A model generated the notes under the pieces. That model did not search any database. It was given only the letters and a program-made list of their open reading frames with translations, and was not told the DNA's origin. The position numbers and the translations under genes are program-made. A DNA stretch of 64,000 nucleotides from Runella sp. SP2 (GTDB taxonomy: Bacteria > Bacteroidota > Bacteroidia > Cytophagales > Spirosomataceae): contig NZ_CP031030.1 of assembly GCF_003711225.1 (NCBI RefSeq), positions 5,332,001-5,396,000 of the forward strand, written 5' to 3'. Below, piece by piece: positions 9,901 to 16,466 of the stretch (its first letter is position 1; each line of letters opens with the position of its first letter).

Positions 9901-10100
9901 TTATCGGGAACGTTAATTGTAAATTTTCCGTCGGTATTGGTCGTCGTTCCTACCGACGAGCCTTTGACCAAGATACTTACCCCTGGCAGGGTTTCTCCTG
10001 TATTGCCGTCGGTCACAGTCCCCGTTACACGACGGTTTTGCGACCATACCACCGACATGCAGCTAAAAAGCAGCAGTAGGGTAAATAGTTGTTTTTTCAT
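6909..10100 (-). CDS. SusC/RagA-family TonB-linked outer-membrane channel
   Basis: 1063 residues: signal peptide (1-20, ending VVWSQ), a carboxypeptidase-regulatory-like beta domain (about 22-105; GTVTDGNTGETLPGVSILVKG), plug domain (about 110-230; RIRGGGSITQDNSPIYIVDG and the SusC signature YGARGANGVVIITTKSGK), then a beta barrel ending in RAKTWVVGVNVTF. It imports oligosaccharides with TonB energy, paired with the SusD-like protein. It lies 32 bp after kduI on the same strand, so import and cytoplasmic uronate conversion are coupled. No extracellular sensor domain (STN) is visible, so anti-sigma signalling through this protein is not expected. Confidence 0.97.
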   Translation of the reverse strand: MKKQLFTLLLLFSCMSVVWSQNRRVTGTVTDGNTGETLPGVSILVKGSSVGTTTNTDGKFTINVPDKKETALILSFVGYLPETVVLGARSEVSVALKTDQKMLEEVVVIGYGDAINRRDLTGSVSSVGAKQLKDIPLTNAAEALTGRLAGVRVTTSEGAPGADIQIRIRGGGSITQDNSPIYIVDGIQVENALSFLSPQDIETIDVLKDASTTAIYGARGANGVVIITTKSGKNGKTTVSYNGSVGFREIFKKLDVMSPYDFVRWQYERSRNDATAEKSFSDMYGTWENLNQYKTATPIDWQEEVFGRRAQYQNHNLNVNGGNASTNYNLSLTANREDGVLLESGFDRYLATFKMDHKASDKLRLGFNVRYLNQTVNGAGTSASGTKSTNRLRHSVQYRPLLVAAQPEVDDFDENLYISSGNLVNPILMTQAEYRKAYTKAINLSGYASYAILKNLTFKTTVGIDNNDVQTNSFWSKITGTARNFASQPVASILQQDAVTINNSNTLQYAKKFDNKHDLNVIVGQEIFHNASKSTLMETRYFPADISAEQALANMGLGSAPTGAAQPRPSSNETPPNRLFSLFGRVSYGYNDKYLATVSLRSDRSTKFKYENGALVFPSGTLAWRFTKEDFLKNNQILTDGKLRLGYGVAGNNRIGDLLYQQLYGVTGEYALNHTVVPGYAPVALANEDLKWESNVSQNVGLDLSFLNNRFQVSIDAYKNSGNNLLLAVAIPPMSGYSSQIKNLGSTTNKGVELQLSAYIIQKKDITWNSNFNISTNKNTVTSLGTVTQLTRNSGWQGSDGTDDYLVKVGEPVGLMYGFVTDGYYKIDDFTYNETTKAYTIKPGVPVNSVYGTPQPGMLKWKDIDGDGLITADKDRTVIGNANPKFIGGWNNQVVYKNFDLSLFLNWVVGNDIYNANKIEMTDGAFPNLNMLSFMKNRWTNINDQGAVVTDPTELAAINANATIWSPVRVQRYWLHSWAVEDGSFLRVNNLTVGYSLPNDWLKKIKISRFRAYATVNNLATFTKYTGYDPEVNTRRADPLTQGVDFAGYPRAKTWVVGVNVTF

Positions 10101-10125
10101 ACAAGTGTTAGTTAATATAAGTGTG

Positions 10126-10135
10126 TAAACGTTTA
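10126..10135. promoter_or_regulatory. Perfect palindrome TAAACGTTTA at the kduI-susC junction
   Basis: A 10-bp perfect palindrome with a CG centre overlaps the kduI stop codon and the short gap before susC. LacI-family operators are often CG-centred palindromes, and a LacI-type gene flanks the locus. An internal operator is therefore possible, though a 10-bp palindrome can arise by chance. Confidence 0.3.
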
Positions 10136-10963
10136 GCGTAAAGAAAGAATGGGTACTCCGTCCATATCGGTAAAGTCTTTGTTTTCACCCGCCATGCCCC
10201 AAATAAACGAGTAGCTCGACGTACCACAGCCCGAGTGTACCGACCACGGCGGCGAAATAATAGCCTGGTGGTTGGCTACCCACAAGTGACGCGTCTGGGT
10301 AGGTTCGCCCATCAAATGCAACACCGCATGGTTTTCAGGAATATCAAAATAGCAGTACACTTCCATACGGCGGTCGTGGGTGTGCGACGGCATTGTGTTC
10401 CAAACACTGCCTGGCTGAAGCACCGTAAGCCCCATCACCAACTGACAGCTTTGAATCCCGCCCTCGTGGATGTATTTGTAAATGGTACGATGATTAGAAG
10501 TTTCTAGCGCCCCCAACGTCACGGGTGATGCCTCCTCTTTAGTAAAGGCGCGGTTGGGGTACGTATGATGCGCAGGCGACGAAAGCAGGAAAAAGCGCGC
10601 AGGGTTTTCGCTATCTTCGCTTTGAAAACTCACTTGCTGAGTACCTTTTCCAAGATACAAACAGCCTAGCTTATCCAATTCAAACGTTTGTCCATCAGCC
10701 ACTACCGAACCTTTCCCTGCCACATTGATGATACCCAACTCGCGGCGTTCCAAGAAAAAGTTCGCTTTGAGCGCATCGTGGGTTTCGAGTGTCACGGCCG
10801 ATTGCACTGGCATCACTCCTCCCGACAATACGCGGTCGTAGTGCGAGTACACCCACGTGATTTGGTCGGGCGCAAACAAGGTTTCAATCAAGAAGTTATC
10901 GCGCAACTCCTCGGTGTTCATTTGGGCTACTTCCTTACGGCTACTTTCGTGTCTGATTTGCAT
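10133..10963 (-). CDS. kduI: 5-dehydro-4-deoxy-D-glucuronate isomerase KduI
   Basis: 276 residues, the usual KduI length, cytoplasmic, no signal. Cupin-type metal-binding histidines are visible in PSHTHDRRMEVYCYFD and further on in HQAIISPPWSVHSGCG. It isomerises 4-deoxy-L-threo-5-hexosulose uronate, the product from unsaturated galacturonate released by pectate lyases, to 2,5-diketo-3-deoxygluconate. kduD, 44 bp upstream, performs the next step. ATG start at 10963. Confidence 0.96.
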   Translation of the reverse strand: MQIRHESSRKEVAQMNTEELRDNFLIETLFAPDQITWVYSHYDRVLSGGVMPVQSAVTLETHDALKANFFLERRELGIINVAGKGSVVADGQTFELDKLGCLYLGKGTQQVSFQSEDSENPARFFLLSSPAHHTYPNRAFTKEEASPVTLGALETSNHRTIYKYIHEGGIQSCQLVMGLTVLQPGSVWNTMPSHTHDRRMEVYCYFDIPENHAVLHLMGEPTQTRHLWVANHQAIISPPWSVHSGCGTSSYSFIWGMAGENKDFTDMDGVPILSLR

Positions 10964-11007
10964 TAGGTTCTTTATTTTTCAGTCGATACGTTAGTTTAAC
11001 AAATAGA

Positions 11008-11769
11008 CTAGCGGCCCATCCAGCCACCATCCACGGTCAGGATGGTTCCGTGGACATAGTCCGAAGCCGACGATGCCAAAAACACCGCAGGCCCTTTGAA
11101 GTCTTCGGGCTGCCCCCAGCGTCCCGCAGGAATACGACCCAAAATTGCCGCACTTCGGTCTTCATCAGCGCGCAGTGCCTCGGTGTTGGCTGTAGCGATG
11201 TAGCCTGGTGCAATGGCGTTGACGTTGACTCCTTTGGAAGCCCACTCGTTGGCCAGTGCTTTCACCAAGCTTCCAATAGCGCCTTTGCTCGCTGCATAGC
11301 TTGGCACATTGATACCGCCTTGAAAAGTGAGCATCGAAGCCGTAAAAACGATTTTTCCGTAACCCCGCTCTAGCATCTCTTTTCCAAATTCTCTCGCCAA
11401 AATGAATTGAGCGTCCAAGTTCACCGAAAGAACTTGATCCCAATATTCATCCGAGTGCTCCGCTGCTGGATTTCTCAAAATAATACCCGCGTTGTTGAAT
11501 AGAATATCAATGTGTGCAAAGTCTTCTTTGACTTGTTTGATAAAACGGAACAACGACTCTCGGTTTCCTAAATCTGCTTGGTACGGTTTAAATCGTCTCC
11601 CCAAAGCAGTTACGGCCTTCTCAACTCCGCTTTCTTGCAAAGGCATTGAACGCGATACACCCACAATATCAGCCCCTGCTTCGGCCAAACCCACCGCCAT
11701 GGCCAGGCCGATGCCACTATCGCAACCCGAAACCAACGCCACTTTGCCCGTCAAGCTAAAGTTGTTCAT
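11008..11769 (-). CDS. kduD: 2-dehydro-3-deoxy-D-gluconate 5-dehydrogenase KduD (SDR family)
   Basis: 253 residues of the classical short-chain dehydrogenase fold. The cofactor motif is SGCDSGIGLAMA, followed by NNAG, the catalytic YAASK, and a C-terminus ending VDGGWMGR, typical of KduD. It reduces 2,5-diketo-3-deoxygluconate to 2-keto-3-deoxygluconate with NAD(P)H. It is the first gene of the pectin operon. The next enzymes of the pathway (KdgK, KdgA) are not in the window. ATG start at 11769. Confidence 0.92.
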   Translation of the reverse strand: MNNFSLTGKVALVSGCDSGIGLAMAVGLAEAGADIVGVSRSMPLQESGVEKAVTALGRRFKPYQADLGNRESLFRFIKQVKEDFAHIDILFNNAGIILRNPAAEHSDEYWDQVLSVNLDAQFILAREFGKEMLERGYGKIVFTASMLTFQGGINVPSYAASKGAIGSLVKALANEWASKGVNVNAIAPGYIATANTEALRADEDRSAAILGRIPAGRWGQPEDFKGPAVFLASSASDYVHGTILTVDGGWMGR

Positions 11770-11840
11770 TCGTATTAAATTTTAATTTTTTTTAGAAATT
11801 GAACTATGGTTACTCCAGCTCTTTTTTGGGAAGCTGTATT

Positions 11841-11873
11841 CAAGTTTATGACTGCTTTATAGTACATTACAAA
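11841..11873 (-). promoter_or_regulatory. Candidate promoter of the kduD-kduI-susCD operon
   Basis: On the minus strand TTTG (11873-11870), 21 bp, then TAAACTTG (11848-11841), which matches the Bacteroidetes consensus TTTG-N19-21-TAnnTTTG in all but one base. It would give a leader of about 65 nt before the kduD ATG. Confidence 0.55.
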
Positions 11874-11906
11874 TAAATTGTTGACTTTTTTTATGCAATC
11901 GTTGTC

Positions 11907-11918
11907 GGTAACGTTGCC
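11907..11918. promoter_or_regulatory. Candidate LacI-type operator GGTAACGTTGCC
   Basis: A 12-bp palindrome with one mismatched pair and a CG centre lies between the divergent kduD and lacI-type genes, upstream of the kduD promoter candidate and about 30 bp before the regulator's own. The form and place fit an operator of the adjacent LacI-family protein. No binding data are available. Confidence 0.45.
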
Positions 11919-11950
11919 AAAAAGAGCCGTTTTTACTTTTAAGGATTTTT

Positions 11951-11982
11951 TTTGAGTTACTTTACAAAAAAGTGTATCTTCA
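11951..11982 (+). promoter_or_regulatory. Candidate promoter of the LacI-family regulator
   Basis: TTTG at 11951-11954, 20 bp, then TATCTTCA at 11975-11982, which matches TAnnTTTG in six of eight positions. The GTG start of the regulator is about 60 bp downstream. Confidence 0.4.
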
Positions 11983-12045
11983 CCTCTCCAAATTATTCCC
12001 GTTATTATATGAGGGATAAATTGTACAAAACCAACATTTAGGACT

Positions 12046-13074
12046 GTGGAAGTGATTACTATAAAAGACATAGCGAAAGCGCTCAACCTTTCGACCTCTA
12101 CTGTTTCGAGGGCCTTGCGGGGGAGTTATGAAATTAACCCCGAAACCAAGCGCCTTGTCATGGAGTATGCCGAACGAATGAACTATCGCCCTAACCCTAT
12201 CGCGCTTAGCCTGAAAGAAAACCGAAGTCGCTCCATCGGAATTATTATTCCAGAGATTGCCAACAACTTCTTTTCGCAGGCTATTAATGGCATGGAGTCG
12301 ATTGCCTATAACCGAGGCTACCACGTTGTTATTTCTCAAAACCATGAATCGTACGAACGCGAACTCGTCAATACGCAGTACCTTGCCCAACGCCGCGTCG
12401 ATGGACTCATCGTATCCCTTTCGGGAGAAAGCAATGATTTAGAGCACTTCAAAGAATTGCAATCCAAAGGGCTTCCGATTGTTTTTTTTGACCGCGTTCC
12501 GCAAGATTACATTACCCATAAAGTAAGCGCCGACAACTTTGTGGGTGCCTACGAAGCCACCGCACATTTGATTCAACAAGGTTTTAGACGAATCGCCCAC
12601 CTGACCAGTCCCTCTTGGTTATCAATCACTTACGAGCGGCTTGAAGGCTACAAAAAAGCACTACAAAACCACGGCATACCAATTGATGAATCGTACATCA
12701 AGTACTGTAGCCACGGTGGGATGAACCCTGACGAAGTGGAAAAAGCTGTCCTCGAACTCATTCATCATCCCGAACGCCCCGACGCAATTTTTTCCGCAGG
12801 CGACCGTCTTACTACTTCGTCGATGTCGCTCATCAAACGCGAAGGCTTGCGCATCCCCGAAGACATTGCCATCGTCGGGTTTACCAACCTCATTTCGGCG
12901 CATTTGCTTAGTCCTGCGCTCAGTGCCGTCACGCAGCCTGCCTACGAAATGGGGCAACTAGCCACGGAGTTTTTGATTGATTTAATCGAACGCCCCAAAA
13001 GTACCATCCGTTTCGAAACCAAGCGTTTGGAAACCAAATTGGTCATTCGGGAATCGTCGCTGAAACCTGCCTAA
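12046..13074 (+). CDS. LacI-family transcriptional regulator of the pectin locus
   Basis: 342 residues starting with GTG at 12046 (a second GTG two codons later is possible). An N-terminal helix-turn-helix (TIKDIAKALNLSTSTVSRAL) and hinge are followed by a periplasmic-binding-protein-like effector domain from about residue 60 (RSIGIIIPEIANNFFSQAI). It is divergent from kduD with about 275 bp between, which contains promoter candidates for both directions and a palindromic operator candidate. I infer that it controls the pectin genes in response to a uronate intermediate; the ligand is not evident from sequence. Confidence 0.92.
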   Translation: MEVITIKDIAKALNLSTSTVSRALRGSYEINPETKRLVMEYAERMNYRPNPIALSLKENRSRSIGIIIPEIANNFFSQAINGMESIAYNRGYHVVISQNHESYERELVNTQYLAQRRVDGLIVSLSGESNDLEHFKELQSKGLPIVFFDRVPQDYITHKVSADNFVGAYEATAHLIQQGFRRIAHLTSPSWLSITYERLEGYKKALQNHGIPIDESYIKYCSHGGMNPDEVEKAVLELIHHPERPDAIFSAGDRLTTSSMSLIKREGLRIPEDIAIVGFTNLISAHLLSPALSAVTQPAYEMGQLATEFLIDLIERPKSTIRFETKRLETKLVIRESSLKPA

Positions 13075-13094
13075 TGGTATCTTCCTTTTTATTT

Positions 13095-13133
13095 GGAGTA
13101 AGATTTTGCGTACTTTTAGCCAAATCTTACTCC
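13095..13133. promoter_or_regulatory. Perfect 12-bp inverted repeat touching the amidase start codon
   Basis: GGAGTAAGATTT (13095-13106) and its exact reverse complement (13122-13133) enclose a 15-bp centre; the amidase ATG begins at 13135. There is no T-tract, so it is not an ordinary terminator for the preceding regulator gene. It could be an operator or an RNA hairpin that hides the start codon. Confidence 0.5.
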
Positions 13134-13134
13134 C

Positions 13135-14352
13135 ATGCCCCGTCTGTTTTCTAGCCTATTTCTTGTCTTTTTTTACTGCTCAAGTTTCGCCCAGCTCCGC
13201 GATACACTTTACCAATTTCGCCCCGACTCAGCCGTTTTTGTCCGTACCAAAGGGCCGTTGGCTTACCTCAATTATGGCCTGGGTGAAGACCGCCTGGGAG
13301 GCGCTAAAATGGGGTATTTGGATTCACTGATTTTGCTGAAAGTCACAGGACGTTACAAAGACCAATACCGCGTTCGACTGACTTCTACGCTGTCGGCTTG
13401 GATTCCGCAAAACCTTACCCGTCGCGATACCGTCGCCAAACCACCAATTCAGTATTTAACAACTTCGTGGAGAACGTGGGGCGATGACCGCTTCGACTAC
13501 ATTTCTATTCCGCTCACGGAGCGCCTTCCGTACCGGAGTTGGCAAGAAATGAATCCTTCGCGGATTGTCGTTGATATTTTTGGGGCAACCACCAACACCA
13601 ACTGGATTACGCAGTTTAAGTCAGCCACCGAGATCAAGAACGTTGATTATGAACAACTTGCCGATGAACATTTGCGCGTAACCATCCAACTAGCCCACGG
13701 CCAGCATTGGGGGTATCGGATTGGGTACGAAGGGCGTCGCCTTGTGATTCGCGTCAAACACCAACCCGACAAACTCAAACTCGGCGAGCTTACTGTAGCC
13801 ATTGACGCAGGCCACGGGGGTAGTAATTTGGGCGCGCGTGGTTTGCGCTCGAAGCAATGGGAAAAAGACCTGAATTTGAGCATCGCTTTACACCTCAAAA
13901 AAGAACTGGAAGACAAAGGCGCACGCGTGCTTATGACCCGAACGAACGATACACTCTTCAATAATACAGACCGAATTGTGCACTTCCGCGCACTTCAACC
14001 CGATTTGTTGATTAGTATTCATAACAATGCCGCAGGCGATACCATCAAAACGCGCGGAACTAGCACGTATTATAAGCACATTGGCTACCGACCGCTAAGC
14101 CAGGCAGTTTTAGAGCGGTTGCTTGATATGGGACTGGTGGAGTATGGCAATATTGGGCGGTTCAATTTTGCCCTAAATAGCCCCGTCGAATATCCCAATA
14201 TACTCGTAGAAGGAGCATTTATGAGTCATCCCGACGACGAAGCACTGTTGACCGACGATGATTTTCGCAAAAAAATGGCGAAGCAAATTCGTAAAGGCGT
14301 AGAAGATTGGTTAAAAGCTATCAAACGTAGCGACAAAAAAGAAGGGTTGTGA
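13135..14352 (+). CDS. N-acetylmuramoyl-L-alanine amidase (Amidase_3), exported
   Basis: 405 residues with a signal peptide (1-20, ending SSFAQ). Residues about 20-215 hold an SH3-like and AMIN-like portion. The catalytic Amidase_3 domain is about 218-400: the zinc ligands appear as His in IDAGHGG, Glu in QWEKDLN and His in ISIHNN, with the late Glu in LVEGAFMSH. It cleaves the amide bond between MurNAc and the stem peptide, for cell separation or turnover. The last two sense codons and the stop (GGG TTG TGA) lie within a palindromic repeat, so the C-terminus may have been altered by that element. Confidence 0.93.
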   Translation: MPRLFSSLFLVFFYCSSFAQLRDTLYQFRPDSAVFVRTKGPLAYLNYGLGEDRLGGAKMGYLDSLILLKVTGRYKDQYRVRLTSTLSAWIPQNLTRRDTVAKPPIQYLTTSWRTWGDDRFDYISIPLTERLPYRSWQEMNPSRIVVDIFGATTNTNWITQFKSATEIKNVDYEQLADEHLRVTIQLAHGQHWGYRIGYEGRRLVIRVKHQPDKLKLGELTVAIDAGHGGSNLGARGLRSKQWEKDLNLSIALHLKKELEDKGARVLMTRTNDTLFNNTDRIVHFRALQPDLLISIHNNAAGDTIKTRGTSTYYKHIGYRPLSQAVLERLLDMGLVEYGNIGRFNFALNSPVEYPNILVEGAFMSHPDDEALLTDDDFRKKMAKQIRKGVEDWLKAIKRSDKKEGL

Positions 14353-14391
14353 GCAACCCTCCCCACGGTGAGTCGGGTTGCTCACAACCCG
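14344..14391. repeat. Pair of GGGTTGTGAGCAACCC palindromes at the amidase 3' end
   Basis: GGGTTGTGAGCAACCC at 14344-14359 overlaps the amidase stop codon, and its reverse complement lies at 14375-14390. Each folds on itself, and the two can pair with each other. The same core GGTTGTGAGCAACC occurs three times at 26006-26086. Confidence 0.8.
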
Positions 14392-14459
14392 ACGCTTACT
14401 GTTAAGTAACAGAGCAAAAGCTTTAGGGCTTTTTTTTTGATGTAACTCTTTGATTTTAA

Positions 14460-14491
14460 ACGGATAACAATTAACAGACAACGGTTAACTT
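14460..14491. repeat. Short repeat AACAATTAACAGACAAC with flanking GTTAAC
   Basis: The reverse complement of much of this stretch recurs at 41121-41148 between nuoK and nuoL (TGTCCGTTAATTGTTAATTG). It is an intergenic repeat of unknown role, in the convergent gap between the amidase and the acyltransferase genes. Confidence 0.45.
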
Positions 14492-14503
14492 GTGCTTTAG
14501 CAC

Positions 14504-15688
14504 TTAAATCATCGGATGGCGTTTGAACTCTTTGGTACGGTCAAAAAGATAACGATAGGTCGTATGAATTTTATGAGGTACACCTCCCAAAAGCTCCGCA
14601 AAGCGCACCATTTTAGGATTAAAGTCGCCAATCCAGTTAAATTCGAGTTCGGTATATTGATAATTGGGACGCCAAGCCACGCGTGTTGAAGCGAGCGCCA
14701 TGGCCGATTCCACTCCTCGGCCTTGATATTCAGGAATAACGCCAAAAATTACCCCGAAGGCTTTGTAGTTTTTCTTGCGTAGTTTGTGGTATAAAAACTT
14801 GATTTTCCCTATCAAATCTAATTTACCATTGACGTGTTTAAAGATTTGATTCAGTTCAGGAAGCATAATAAAAAACGCTACGGGTTCGCCATCTCGGTAG
14901 CCAAACCACATCATTTCTTCGTCCATGATGGGCTTCATCCGCTGCATGATGGCTTTTGCCTTTTCGGGAGTCATGTCGTCGGTACCGAGGTGCTTTGCCC
15001 AGGCTTTGTTATAGACCGTCCGAAAATCTTCGGCAAACTGCCCCAACTGCTTTTTGTCGATGTGTTTAAAAGAAAACTCTGGATTGTTTAAAATCCGCTC
15101 CGCTCGTTCAAAAAACATCATGTTTACCCGTTCCATAAACTTCTCTTTGAACATGTGCAAAAAGAACGTAAGCTGGTTGAAATAGGTCTGAAATCCGTAG
15201 GCTTCAAAGAATGTTTGATAGTAAGGAAAATGATACCCCATTCCGTAAAGAGGTTCTTTGTCAAAACCTTCGGTCAAAAGTCCCCAAAAACGGTCGCGTT
15301 CGCCAAAGTTAATCGGGCCATCCATGGCTTCCATACCTTGTTCTTGCAACCATTTTTTACAAGTATCAAAAAGGGCAAACGCTGCTGCTTGGTCTTCGAT
15401 GCACTCAAAAAAACCCATTCCGCCCGTCGGTTGGTCATTTCCTTTCAAAACCGTTCCTTGATTGACAAAAGCCGCCACCCTTCCGATGGTCTGCCCTTGG
15501 TCGTCCACGGCAATCCACCGAACGCAAGCCCCTCCCTTAAAATATTTATTTTTATCGGGGTTAAACGTATCCTCCACGTCTTTGTCAAGCGGACGAATCC
15601 AATAGGAATTATTTTTATAAAGCCGCACGGGTAACATCAAAAACTCGCGCTGACGGGCAGCATCAGTGCCTACTTCAAGAATTTGCAT
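14504..15688 (-). CDS. GNAT-fold acyltransferase-like protein of unknown substrate
   Basis: 394 residues, soluble, no signal peptide. The C-terminal half shows an acyl-CoA-binding-like loop (IPEYQGRGVESAMALAST) as in GNAT enzymes; the N-terminal half (SYWIRPLDKDVEDTFNP) is conserved in a family of uncharacterised bacterial proteins of about 380-400 residues. The length suggests two GNAT-like lobes. It stands alone, convergent with the amidase gene and divergent from purN, so context gives no function. Confidence 0.65.
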   Translation of the reverse strand: MQILEVGTDAARQREFLMLPVRLYKNNSYWIRPLDKDVEDTFNPDKNKYFKGGACVRWIAVDDQGQTIGRVAAFVNQGTVLKGNDQPTGGMGFFECIEDQAAAFALFDTCKKWLQEQGMEAMDGPINFGERDRFWGLLTEGFDKEPLYGMGYHFPYYQTFFEAYGFQTYFNQLTFFLHMFKEKFMERVNMMFFERAERILNNPEFSFKHIDKKQLGQFAEDFRTVYNKAWAKHLGTDDMTPEKAKAIMQRMKPIMDEEMMWFGYRDGEPVAFFIMLPELNQIFKHVNGKLDLIGKIKFLYHKLRKKNYKAFGVIFGVIPEYQGRGVESAMALASTRVAWRPNYQYTELEFNWIGDFNPKMVRFAELLGGVPHKIHTTYRYLFDRTKEFKRHPMI

Positions 15689-15775
15689 AGTGTCTAAAAA
15701 TCAATCAAAACTAACAACTGAAAGCGAAATTAGGCGATTCTAGGGGATAATAGCGCATCAACCCCCACAAAAAGC

Positions 15776-15783
15776 TAACTTTG
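15776..15783 (+). promoter_or_regulatory. Candidate -7 element TAACTTTG of purN
   Basis: TAACTTTG matches TAnnTTTG exactly and lies 30 bp before the purN ATG. No good TTTG is found at the usual distance upstream, so the call rests on the -7 element alone. Confidence 0.4.
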
Positions 15784-15813
15784 CCCCCGCAAGTACCTCA
15801 AAACTCACCTCCC

Positions 15814-16389
15814 ATGACCAAAAAACGTATTGCCATTTTTGCTTCGGGCTCGGGTTCTAATGCCGAAAAAATCGCGGAGCACTTTGCTTCCGATAGCCAA
15901 GTCGAAATCTCGTTGATTCTTACCAACAACCCTCAAGCGGGTGTCATTGCCCGCGCACGGCGTTTGCATATTCCAGTGGTAGTGTTCGACCGTACCACTT
16001 TTTACGAGTCGGCTCGCATCGTTGAACTTCTCCAAGGACAGGCCATTGACCTTGTTGTTTTGGCAGGTTTTATGATGCTGATTCCCGAAAGCATGGTGCA
16101 GGCATTTCCCAACAAAATTGTCAATATTCACCCTGCCCTTCTTCCCAAATACGGCGGGAAAGGCATGTACGGGCATTTTGTCCACGAAGCCGTGGTCGCC
16201 GCCCAAGAGACGGAGTCGGGCATTACAATTCACTACGTCAACGAGCGCTACGACGAAGGAACCATTATTTTCCAAGCCTCTTGCCCCGTAGTTTCCACCG
16301 ATACACCCGAGGACGTTGCTAAAAAAGTGCAAGTATTGGAACACAAATATTTTCCCGAAGTGGTGGAAAAGTTGTTGTTAAACGCATAA
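15814..16389 (+). CDS. purN: Phosphoribosylglycinamide formyltransferase PurN
   Basis: 191 residues from the ATG at 15814 (an upstream TTG lies inside the promoter element). N-terminal nucleotide-binding motif SGSGSNAEKI; catalytic Asn and His in NIHPALLPKYGG; catalytic Asp in the DEGTIIFQ region. It transfers the formyl group from 10-formyltetrahydrofolate to GAR in purine synthesis. It is somewhat shorter than E. coli PurN (212 residues), as is common in this phylum. It is a single gene ending in a hairpin shared with the convergent acyl-CoA dehydrogenase gene. Confidence 0.96.
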   Translation: MTKKRIAIFASGSGSNAEKIAEHFASDSQVEISLILTNNPQAGVIARARRLHIPVVVFDRTTFYESARIVELLQGQAIDLVVLAGFMMLIPESMVQAFPNKIVNIHPALLPKYGGKGMYGHFVHEAVVAAQETESGITIHYVNERYDEGTIIFQASCPVVSTDTPEDVAKKVQVLEHKYFPEVVEKLLLNA

Positions 16390-16390
16390 A

Positions 16391-16420
16391 AAAAGCCGTG
16401 CTTCAATCGAAGCACGGCTT
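16391..16420 (-). terminator. Strong hairpin terminator between purN and the acyl-CoA dehydrogenase gene
   Basis: AAGCCGTGCTTC (16393-16404) and its exact inverse (16409-16420) form a 12-bp stem with a 4-nt loop. On the minus strand it is followed by eight T residues, so it best ends the acyl-CoA dehydrogenase transcript; it may also stop purN transcripts. Confidence 0.85.
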
Positions 16421-16466
16421 GGTCAACTACTTGGTTCTTAGCTTAAAGTGTAACTATGTTTATTGA

